Shown here: positions 56,135 through 64,000 of the stretch, in pieces
Position numbering within the stretch: the first letter of the stretch is position 1
Layout: every line of letters begins with the position of its first letter
Assembly (NCBI RefSeq): GCF_023159225.1
Contig: NC_063166.1
Span: forward strand, 75,642,575-75,706,574
Direction of reading: 5' to 3'
Source of the DNA: Perognathus longimembris pacificus
Taxonomy: Eukaryota; Chordata; Mammalia; Rodentia; Heteromyidae
Length of the DNA stretch: 64,000 nucleotides
Made by a program: the position numbers and the translations under genes
The notes under the pieces: generated by a model
The model's input: the letters and a program-made list of their open reading frames with translations, nothing else
Told to the model about the DNA's origin: nothing
Databases searched by the model: none

Positions 56135-56455
56135 GCGTTTACTGTTGCCTCTGCCTGGAAAGCTCGTCCTCAGGTATTTCCATGGCTCACCCTTTGCGCT
56201 CTTCCATCCTTACCTGGTCCTTGGCGCTGCCACTGACCACACCGTTTAACATGATAACCCTTATTCCCGAGGTGTTTCTATTCTCCTTACGTTGTTCTAG
56301 TCCTCGTAGTGTATCTAATACAGTGTGTTTCTTCTTCTTCTTTTTTTTGGCCATCACCTTGCTGGCATGGAAGTTCCTGAAAGGCCTGGCATTTCTGCTT
56401 TCTATTTTGTTCACTGTGGTGTCCTCAGGGCCTAGAATAATGCCAAAGGGATATA
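56135..56455 (+). mobile_element. LINE-2 remnant
   Basis: GTTGCCTCTGCCTGGAAAGC and TTGCTGGCATGGAAGTTCCT, then a TTCACTGTGGTGTCCTCAGG section, fit the LINE-2 3' end in order. Confidence 0.6.
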
Positions 56456-57264
56456 TATCCTAGAGCTGTTTCTTTGCTTCTTTCTGTATGGAAAATAGCT
56501 CTGTGAAAACACGTGCAGAGGTATTTTACATTCCTCTTCTACAGATGAGAAACAATTAAGGTCTGGCTGGGGAGAAATGATTTAACAGAGCCAAGAAATC
56601 CCCAGCGCCAAAATCCACAGTCTCCGTGTGCCTCTTCCGTGTCTCAGACGAAACAGGGAAAGGGGAGGTAAAGGGAAGACCCATGGATAGAGCAGAGCGG
56701 ATGGTGGGTGGGGAGAAAGAGAGAAGACACTTAATGCCCTGGGCTAGGGAAGCCTGTGAAATTAAACCCAGCAGCCTACCTTTAACTTCAATCTGGCATG
56801 AGATGGGCTGACGTGGCCCCTTTAAACCCAAGAAAAAACCTGAAGTTGCAACAGACCCGAGGCTCTTGGCCACCAGTTGGGGAGGAAATAGCCAGGCTAT
56901 ATTAGGAAACAGAAGCAAATGGCCAGAGGCAGCAACACCCAAGGGAGGCTGGGAGTGATTTGGGCCTTGGGAAGAAGGAAAAGCCAAGTGTGGGCTATCT
57001 CTCCACATTTGTCCAAGACAAGACGGCTCTCCCTGGGGACAAGAGGAGCACATCTGCCCGGGGGAGAGAAGGCGGGGCCTGCCCACAGCTGTCTGGCTGA
57101 GCAGGACCCTCCACAGGAAGAGGAGTGCTTCCTTTCATGCTGCACGGCCTCTAGGGTATCCCACTGTCCTCCAGGGGACAGCAAAGGTCCCCAGCAGCTA
57201 CACAGCCCGGTGTGCCTGTCCCCTGACTGCTTCTCCTGCCTCATCTTGAGCACTTCCTTGGTGC

Positions 57265-57620
57265 ACTCACCTCTCCACCTCAGGGCCTTTGCACATGATT
57301 TTTTCCTCTTGTTGGCAATCTCCTCCTGTCCCTCTTCCCCTGCCCAACCCTGACTGACAGATGGTTCAAGCCTCAGCTGAAATGTGACTTCACTTCGGAA
57401 GAGATCTCAAGTCCCTCCCCTGAGTGCTGCCAGAAAGGTCACCTACCTTCCTCACATTTCCTCCAAGGGCAGTGTAATAATGATTCCGATCATTGGTTCT
57501 GTCCCTTTCTATCCCCATCTTTGGCTTCCCAGAGGAAGAAAGCAATGTCTAGTTTCTTTCCAAGATGGTCCCCAGTATCTTCCACTGTGTTCCCAGGCCC
57601 AAGGAAGCCTTCCGTAAATA
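57265..57620 (+). mobile_element. LINE-2 remnant
   Basis: CCTCAGGGCCTTTGCACATG, AAGCCTCAGCTGAAATGTGA and TCGGAAGAGATCTCAAGTCC follow LINE-2 order. Confidence 0.6.
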
Positions 57621-58138
57621 GCTAATCATTGGTGACTAACTTTTCTTCCATAATACTTTCATGTAGGCTCACATCTCTTTCTCTCATGATTCAGCCTAAA
57701 ACAGCTGCTCAAAAGTGGGTTATGGCGGCTGCCGGAGAGTCTCTCAACAGTTGCTCTTCTAGTTGTTATAGAATAATCTGGAGTTTAAGTAGTTCTAAAA
57801 TATACAGACATTATTTAAGCCTGCTGAGACTCAGTTGGTCCTCCTGGTTATTCATTCCCCCCCCCCCGCCCCCCACTTTGAATTTGGGTAGGCATTTACT
57901 ACAGACCACACACTCATCATCTATGTGCTAGAGATACAGCAGTGAACTCTACACACACTATGCTTGGAGTCTAGTGCCAGTGGTAGACAAAAAAATAACC
58001 AACCAATCACACAAGAACCATGTGGCAGCCACAACAGAGGGTGAGACAAGAAACGATGGTCCAAGTATTGAGTGGCCTGTGGTGGTTGACTAACAATTAA
58101 ATGAGCTACATGGGAAACAGCTAGAACAGTGCTAGCAC

Positions 58139-58306
58139 ACAGGAAGTGCTCCAAAAGGTTGGCACACAAGAAATGCTCCATAAAGTCCAGTGAACCGGAA
58201 GTGTTCCACAAAGGCTGGCAAACAGGAAGTGTTCCACAAAAGCTGATGCATAGGAAGTGCTCTGTGAGGACTGATGAGCAGGAAGTGCTCTCTGAAGGCT
58301 AGCTTA
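58139..58306 (+). repeat. 28-bp minisatellite with an AGGAAGTG core
   Basis: Six units have cores at 58142, 58169, 58197, 58225, 58253 and 58281, at a 27-28-base spacing. Five keep GGAAGTG, and the second reads AGAAATG. A typical unit continues into TTCCACAAAAGCTG. Confidence 0.88.
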
Positions 58307-58317
58307 TTTTGATGGAA

Positions 58318-58382
58318 CTGAGTGGCTTGCACCTGCTTGACAAGTGATCTACCACTGAGCTGCACCTCCACCCCTTAAAGGC
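58318..58382 (-). mobile_element. ID-like SINE fragment, reverse
   Basis: GTGATCTACCACTGAGCTGC is a mirrored box A segment. The rest is gone. Confidence 0.35.
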
Positions 58383-58532
58383 TAGATTTGGCAGGTCAGA
58401 GCCTTTGCTCTAAAAAGCCCAGAAAGGATTAACTGTATAGATGAAAAGGAGCCAGGAAGGACAGAGAGAACTCAGGGAAAGATGGAGCCCAGCTCCAATT
58501 TTCTGCTTTGGTATTGGAGCATATAAGAAAGC

Positions 58533-58740
58533 TTGCTTGTGGAGCTGGGAATGTGACTTAGTGGTAGAGTGCTTGCTTGCCTAGCATGCACGAAGCTGTG
58601 GGTTTGATTCCTCAGCACTACACAAACAGAAAAGGCCAGAAGTGGTGCTGTGGCTCAAGAAGTAGAGTGCTAGCCTTGAGCAAAAAGAAGCCAGGGACAG
58701 TGCTTAGGCCCTGAGTTCAAGCCCCAGGACTGGCAAAAGA
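58533..58740 (+). mobile_element. IDL-Geo SINE, older subtype
   Basis: GAGCTGGGAATGTGACTTAG to CCAGGACTGGCAAAAG, with a GAAAAGAAAAG-type tail. Confidence 0.9.
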
Positions 58741-58944
58741 AAAAAGAAAAGAAAAGAAAGAAAAAAGCTTGCTTGTGTTGAGAGTACCATCGACTCAAGA
58801 AGGCCTCAGTTGCCATCTTTAAGAAGGAGAAAATGTTCATCTCTGTGCATCTTCTCCCTAAATACAGAGTGCAGAATAGTTTCTGGAAGCCAGATCCAAC
58901 TTCTCGGCCAGAGATTCTGCTTTCATTGACCTGGATACTGGATT

Positions 58945-59178
58945 TTTTTTCATTGTGGGGCTTGAACTCAGGGTCTGGGCACTGTCCCTGAGCCTCCTTA
59001 TGCTCAAGGCTAGCAGTCTACCACTCTCTACCACTCCAGCCACTTCTGGTTTTTGAGTGGTTATTGGAGATAAGAGTCTCATGGGGACCTTTCTGCCCAG
59101 GCTGGCTTCGAATCGTGATCCTCAGATCTCAGCGTCCTGAGTAGCTGGGATTAAAGGCGTGAGCCACTGGTGCCCAGC
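58945..59178 (-). mobile_element. 7SL-headed dimeric SINE (B1-dID type), reverse
   Basis: Mirrored tail GGGGCTTGAACTCAGGGTCT and head CAGATCTCAGCGTCCTGAGT are complete. Confidence 0.88.
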
Positions 59179-59189
59179 ACTGAAATCTT

Positions 59190-59472
59190 TTTTTTTTATT
59201 TTTATTACTTTCTTTCTTTTTTTTTTTAAGTGTGAGCCTTTTTATTTGGTATGAGTACTGTTTTTTTTGTTATTGTTGTTTTTGGCCAGTCCTGGGCCTT
59301 GGACTCAGGGCCTGAGCACTGTCCCTGGCTTCCTTTTGCTCAAGGTTAGCACTCTGCCACTTGAGCCACAGCGCCACTTCTAGCCGTTTTCTGTATATGT
59401 GGTGCTGAGGAATCAAACCCAGAGCCTCATGCATATGAGGCAAGCACTCTTGCCACTAGGCCATATCCCCAG
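59190..59472 (-). mobile_element. IDL-Geo SINE with extra 3' sequence, reverse
   Basis: The SINE body is about 59285-59472. On the minus strand its A-rich end is followed by about 33 non-SINE bases (59264-59232) and then a second A-rich tail down to 59190. The target duplication CCCAGCACTGAAATCTT is at 59173-59189 and 59473-59489, so all of this arrived in one insertion. Confidence 0.85.
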
Positions 59473-59751
59473 CCCAGCACTGAAATCTTGATCTCTCTCC
59501 ACACCTGACTTCCTATTGAATGATGTGAACATTCTCTCTCTCCCCTCTCTCTCACACACACACACTCATACACACACACATGCATGCACACATATGCACT
59601 TCTACCACAGTGTGCTATGTTGCCCTCCCCAGAGGCCATATTAATAGAGCCACTTGAGCTTGAACTTTGAGTTAAGAAGACCTCTTCTTCTTTATAAGTA
59701 ACCTGTGTCAAGGACTTCATTAGAGCAATGAAAAGCTAATGAATAGGAATA

Positions 59752-59830
59752 GGGCAAGCAAAGTGCTTGTCTACCATGCATGAGGCCCTGGGTACCACAC
59801 AGATACCAACGCCACCACCACCACAAGCTG
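59752..59830 (+). mobile_element. ID-like SINE fragment
   Basis: AAAGTGCTTGTCTACCATGC and GAGGCCCTGGGTACCACACA are a shortened ID-like monomer. Confidence 0.5.
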
Positions 59831-60007
59831 ACTAACAGAAGCACCTCAGATGACTCTGATCTGAAAGCCAGATTGAGAGTGACCAGTCTGCATCATTCCT
59901 GCCAGAAAAATCTATAGCTATTCCCTTTGTATGTGTTAGACTTGGCTGGTAAGCCATGGAAAATGACTCACGGATTGAATGTCTCTCAATAAAATAGCTT
60001 GATAACT

Positions 60008-60205
60008 GGATTTTTTTGGAGTTTGAACTCTGGGCTTTGAGCTTGCTAGGATGGGACTCTACCACTTGAAGTACACACAAATTGGTTATTTTCTCCAGTT
60101 AAGCTCTTGTGTGTTTGCCTAGGGCCAACCTCGAACGATGATCTTTCTATTTATCTCTGCTAGGTAGCTGGGGTCACAGTAGTTTACCATCACCCCTGGC
60201 TTATT
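60008..60205 (-). mobile_element. Old SINE, reverse
   Basis: TTTGGAGTTTGAACTCTGGG and GGGACTCTACCACTTGAAGT with CTGCTAGGTAGCTGGGGTCA are a decayed 7SL-headed copy. Confidence 0.55.
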
Positions 60206-60322
60206 TATTGAGAAGGGAGTCTCACTAAGTTTTTGCTCCAGATGACCTCAAACTGCCCATAATTACTTATTAATTATCTACAAAAATAATACTTGGGATC
60301 ATGGTTAAATAAAATTTATTAA

Positions 60323-60517
60323 GGGCTGGGAATATGGCCTAGTGGCAAGAGTGCTTGCCTCCTATACATGAAGCCGTGGGTTCAATTCCCCAGCACCACA
60401 TATATAGAAAATGGCCAGAAGTGGCGCTGTGGCTCAAGTGGCAGTGTGATAGCTTTGAGCAAAAAGAAGCCAGGCACAGTGCTCAGGCCCTGAGTCCAAG
60501 CCCAGGACTGGCAAAAA
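60323..60517 (+). mobile_element. IDL-Geo SINE
   Basis: GGGCTGGGAATATGGCCTAG to AAGCCCAGGACTGGCAAAAA, complete. Confidence 0.9.
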
Positions 60518-60557
60518 TTTTAAAAAAATTTTTTTAATTTATTACAACCATTTTCAC

Positions 60558-60842
60558 AGCACATTGGAAACCTTGTATACTGGTATTAGAACTAGGAAAC
60601 TGAAAGGGAATACCAAAATCGAGAGACATGGGGTAAAAAAAGACAAACGATTACAAAAGCAATACTTGCAAAACTGTTTGGTCTAAATGAACTGAACAAC
60701 TCATGGGGGGGAATGGGAAAGGGGAAGGGGGGAGGAGGAATAAGGGAGGAAGTAACAAACAGTACAAGAAATGTATCTAATGCCTAATGTATGAAACTGT
60801 AACCTTTCTGTACATCAGTTTGTCAATAAAAAATTTAAAAAA
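60558..60842 (+). mobile_element. 5'-truncated LINE-1 3' end
   Basis: The 285-base piece has a polypurine tract (GGGAAAGGGGAAGGGGGGAG) followed by GTATGAAACTGTAACCTTTC, a CAATAAAAAA end and an A-tail. This is the layout of a rodent LINE-1 3' UTR. The target duplication ACAACCATTTTCAC is at 60544-60557 and 60843-60856, identical on both sides, so it is young. It is non-coding. Confidence 0.8.
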
Positions 60843-60860
60843 ACAACCATTTTCACCTTG

Positions 60861-61056
60861 TAGATGGACACCAGTGGCTCACATATGTAATCGTAGCTAC
60901 TCAGGAGGATGAGATCTGAGGATCACAGGTAAAAAGCCAGCCCAGGCTCCTATCTCCAATTAACTACCAAAAATCCAGAAACTGAGCTGTGGCTCCAGCA
61001 CTAGAACACTAGCCTTAAGCACAAAAAGCTCAAGGATGGCACCCAGTCCCAGGCCT
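60861..61056 (+). mobile_element. 7SL-headed dimeric SINE, shortened
   Basis: CACCAGTGGCTCACATATGT, GAGATCTGAGGATCACAGGT and GAGCTGTGGCTCCAGCACTA, with an A-tail. Confidence 0.82.
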
Positions 61057-61100
61057 AGAAAAAAAAAATTTTTCCACCTTTTAAAATGTGGCTACCAGGG

Positions 61101-61305
61101 GGCTGGGGATATGGCCTAGTGGCAAGAGTGCCTGCCTCGGATACACGAGGCCCTAGGTTCGATTCCCCAGCACCACATATACAGAAAACAGCCAGAAGCG
61201 GCGCTGTGGCTCAAGTGGCAGAGCACTAGCCTTGAGCGGGAAGAAGCCAGGGACAGTGCTCAGGCCCTGAGTCCAAGGCCCAGGACTGGCCAAAAAAAAA
61301 AAAAA
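61101..61305 (+). mobile_element. IDL-Geo SINE, young
   Basis: GGCTGGGGATATGGCCTAGT to CCAGGACTGGCC, then an A-run of 17. The target duplication AAAATGTGGCTACCAGGG is at 61083-61100 and 61306-61323. Few differences from the intact copies are visible. Confidence 0.93.
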
Positions 61306-61320
61306 AAAATGTGGCTACCA

Positions 61321-61512
61321 GGGCTGGGAATGTGGCTTAGTGGTACAATGTTTGCCTAGCATGCATGAAGCCCCAGGTTCAATTCCTCAGTACCACATAC
61401 ACAGAAAAAGCCTAAAGTAGTGCTATGGCTCAAGTGGTAGAGTGCTAGCCTTGAACTCACAAAAGCTCAGGGACGGTGCGCAGGCCCTGAGTTCAAGCCC
61501 CAGGAAGAGCAA
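61321..61512 (+). mobile_element. IDL-Geo SINE, older subtype
   Basis: GGGCTGGGAATGTGGCTTAG to CAAGCCCCAGGAAGAGC. The younger copy inserted at its very 5' end. Confidence 0.88.
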
Positions 61513-61599
61513 AATACATAATTATATTTCTATTGGAAAGTACTAGCTGAAGTCATTTGGAGTTGGGGTTTTCAGTTTTCTGCAGACCCAAAAATACAT

Positions 61600-61665
61600 T
61601 TTTTAATACTAGGGGTCTACAGTTAGGCAGGTACTCTACCATTGAAGTCAAGCCTCCAGCTCCAA
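61600..61665 (-). mobile_element. ID-like SINE fragment, reverse
   Basis: GGCAGGTACTCTACCATTGA with AGTCAAGCCTCCAGC is a small mirrored head. Confidence 0.4.
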
Positions 61666-62534
61666 AACAATATCTTAGCCGACACAAGTATTTTCATGTT
61701 AATGAAAGTAAGAATCTCAAGGGCCTGCCGATGGTGACACAGTATGGCCGTTGTTGGCGGTCACAGCTGCGTCTCTGGGGCTTGTCTAAGAATCTGAGAA
61801 GCTCAACATGTGGACTTCTATCCCAACCTCAGCTCGGAAGAAAGTCCGGCCCTTCTGGAAGCCCAAGGGAAGCCGGGGCAATTTGATCACCTAGAGACCC
61901 GAGGAGCAGCCCTGGGCCTTGTTCTATGGAATGAGTGGGATGCCACCTCACCTACAATTTCTTACTTGTAGATAGTGGTCTGAGGCTAGACCACCAATAT
62001 CCCGTGGAGACAAGTGGAGATAGAGAGGAGAGAAGTAGGTCCTGGACTAGGCGTCCTACTGCCTCGACCTCACAGTCCAGCCCCTTCACCATCTTCCCAG
62101 CCTCATCTCGCTAAATCCCGCCCAGCCCCTCTTTAACGCTACCTGCTTCAGTCAGGAGGCCGCTTTCCATCCTTGAAACGCGTGCCCTCACTTCCCTCCT
62201 CCTCCTGCTTCCCTGTGTGTTTCTTGGCTCTTCCAGCAGCCATCCCAATCTTCCCCCATCCCCACCCCACCGCCAGGACACACCACTGGATCTCACACAG
62301 GACAGGCCATGAACTGGTTTCAGACAGGGTTTAAGGATGGCATGGGGCAGTTATGCAGTGAGCCCAAGTCCAAGGGTCAGTGGGTCCTGTTCAAACATGC
62401 TCACTCTGGTGAACAGACATGCCTATGGACAAACACGCCTGTGCACAGGGGACCCATCCAGTCTTAGCTCTGACCCATCTTGATAAAGACTGTGAACTCA
62501 GCGTCCCAGAGGCAAGTCAGAGGTGTGACATTGG

Positions 62535-62702
62535 TGCCAATACTGAGGCTTGAACTCAGGGCTGAGCCACAGCAAGACTCCTGGTTCGTTGAGATAAGAG
62601 TCTCAAAGACTTTCCTGCTTGACCTGGCTTTGAGCTGCAATCCTCAGACCTCAGTTTCCTGAAAAGCCAGGATTACACGCATGAACCACCAATGGCCAGC
62701 TA
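62535..62702 (-). mobile_element. 7SL-headed dimeric SINE with deletion, reverse
   Basis: TGAGGCTTGAACTCAGGGCT joins almost directly to TTGAGATAAGAGTCTCAAAG, so the middle is missing. The head CAATCCTCAGACCTCAGTTT is present. Confidence 0.75.
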
Positions 62703-62937
62703 GAGTTGAGATGCAGCTGTGTGCCTAGGGCAGCAGAGACTGAGGGAGATTGCACGCACTTTGGGAACTGTTAGACCTACTCGGGGCTCCGTGTTTATAG
62801 ATCCCTTATCTTCGTGTGCACATTTAGTTCCATCATAGCCGTTCCTCCTGGCTGACTGGAGCAGTAGGCCACTTGACATCGTTGTCTTTATCCAATACAG
62901 ATTTCAAGTGCTCACTTCATCTCCTAAACACTGAAAT

Positions 62938-63186
62938 AAGCCAGGCGCCAGTGGCTTCCTCCTATAATCCTAGTTACACAGGAGGCTGAGATCTGAGGAT
63001 TGTGGTTCAAAGCCAGCCTGGGCGGGAAAGTCCATGAGACTTATCTCCAGTTAACCATCTGAAACCTGGAAGTGGAGCTGTGGCTCAAGTGGTAGAGCAC
63101 TAGCCTTGAGCTGAACAGCTCAGGGATAGCGCCCAAGCCCAGATTTCAAGCCCCATGACCAAAAAAAAAAAAAAAAAAAAAAAAAC
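62938..63186 (+). mobile_element. 7SL-headed dimeric SINE (B1-dID type), long A-tail
   Basis: AAGCCAGGCGCCAGTGGCTT to CAAGCCCCATGACC, with a nearly pure A-tail of about 25. Confidence 0.9.
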
Positions 63187-63221
63187 ACCACCAACAATAA
63201 CAACAAAAAACTCGGAAATGA

Positions 63222-63420
63222 TCCTAGCTACTCAGGAAGCTAAAATCTGAGGATCATGATTCAAAGCCAGCGAGGCAGGAAAGTCTCCGGAATCCTTATT
63301 GCTAGTTGATTACCAAAAAAGCTGCAAGTGGAGCTATGGCTCAGTGGTAAAGTGCTAGCCCTAAGAGAAAAAAATCGCTGGGACAGCCTCCCAGTCCCGA
63401 GTTCAAGCCCCAGGATCACC
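63222..63420 (+). mobile_element. 7SL-headed dimeric SINE, 5'-truncated
   Basis: GATCCTAGCTACTCAGGAAG to AAGCCCCAGGATCACC. It lies directly after the previous copy. Confidence 0.82.
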
Positions 63421-63648
63421 AAATAATAACAATTTTAAGAATCTGCAATGGCTCCCTAGTATCTTGAGGGGTTCTGGGAGCAGATCTGGAGTCTGAGACT
63501 CTAGGCAGGAGGAGGGGCCTTGGGAAGAATGTGTATGAGGGGGAAGGAAGCAGGGTCGCCCTGAGCCGGGGGAGCCCTTCAGAGCTGCCCAGCACCATCA
63601 CGGGGCTTTGCCTGCCAGTGCGCTCGGTAGTTACCAGCCATAGGAGAG

Positions 63649-63732
63649 CGCGGCTCCCGGCCCTGCCGGCTGCTGCCTGACAGGAGCCTCCGCGGCTCCC
63701 GGCCCTGCCGGCTGCTGCCTGACAGGAGCCTC
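63649..63732. repeat. Perfect 42-bp tandem duplication
   Basis: Two copies, 63649-63690 and 63691-63732, open CGCGGCTCCCGGCCCTGCCG and end GACAGGAGCCTC. I see no difference between them. Confidence 0.92.
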
Positions 63733-63924
63733 AGCAGCCCTGGCAGATATGGGAAAATGAGGACCTGGTCCTGAGGGGTGAAGGAGGGTACACCCCAGAG
63801 CCCAGAGCCCATCCTGAGGATAAGTGACCCATGGAGAGCGCAGAACCTGGGCTTCACCCAGACTTCCAGCCCCGTCTCCTTCACACCTCCTCTTTCCTGG
63901 AACACAGTGTGTTCTGCTCCCACA

Positions 63925-64000
63925 CCCAAGCCTTCGCATTGACTGTTCCCTCTGCCTGTCCTTGCATGGTCTCTCCTGACCCAGCCAACTCCTTTCCGTC
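63925..64000 (+). mobile_element. LINE-2 remnant, cut by the window end
   Basis: CACCCAAGCCTTCGCATTGA and CTGTTCCCTCTGCCTGTCCT match the LINE-2 3' region. Confidence 0.5.

Larger units (their letters stand above)
53660..64000 (-). other. JPH2: JPH2 intron 1 (3' part)
   Basis: The 10.3 kb up to the window end is part of the first large JPH2 intron. The exon with the start codon and first MORN repeats is not found, so it lies beyond 64000. Besides the listed repeats, the stretches 54240-55180, 56560-57260 and 61740-62530 show no recognisable element. Confidence 0.85.

Overview
The window is mammalian nuclear DNA, almost certainly from a geomyoid rodent (kangaroo rat, pocket mouse or pocket gopher group). 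Two dimeric SINE types fill the non-coding DNA. One has a tRNA-Ala/ID-like head and the other a 7SL/B1-like head, and both end in the same tRNA-like tail module. The ID-headed form matches what I remember of the IDL-Geo SINE, described as restricted to Geomyoidea. The genus cannot be fixed from this window.

Two protein-coding genes are present, tail to tail. TOX2 (HMG-box nuclear factor) is on the + strand: its last six coding exons lie between 4543 and 11396, and its 3' UTR runs to a poly(A) signal at 12375-12380. JPH2 (junctophilin-2) is on the - strand: its last four coding exons lie at 53659-52837, 24977-24859, 22327-21630 and 21427-21347, and its 3' UTR runs to a probable poly(A) signal at 19279-19274. 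The 5' exons of both genes are outside the window. All splice junctions keep frame and have GT/AG ends. The window encodes about 367 residues of TOX2 and about 572 residues of JPH2.

Layout: 1-12400 TOX2 introns and exons; 12400-19255 intergenic DNA with SINEs and an old LINE-1; 19255-21346 JPH2 3' UTR; 21347-24977 JPH2 exons 5, 4 and 3 (exon numbers assume exon 1 carries the start codon); 24978-52836 the 28-kb JPH2 intron 2; 52837-53659 exon 2; 53660-64000 part of intron 1. The two genes are not known to act together. TOX2 is a chromatin and transcription factor, whereas JPH2 ties the sarcoplasmic reticulum to the plasma membrane in muscle.

The most unusual signal is tandem-repeat DNA built into JPH2 splice-acceptor regions. 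A 19-unit GC-rich minisatellite starts about 29 nt upstream of exon 2, and every intact unit carries a branch-point-like CTGAC on the transcribed sense strand. A second, GGTG-type array lies 60-800 nt upstream of exon 4. Other points are alanine-tract growth in JPH2, a SINE insertion with a candidate 3' transduction, several nested SINE insertions with readable target-site duplications, a strong CTCF-like motif, and a 28-bp minisatellite that repeats an ETS-like core. I saw no prokaryotic, viral or otherwise foreign gene system.
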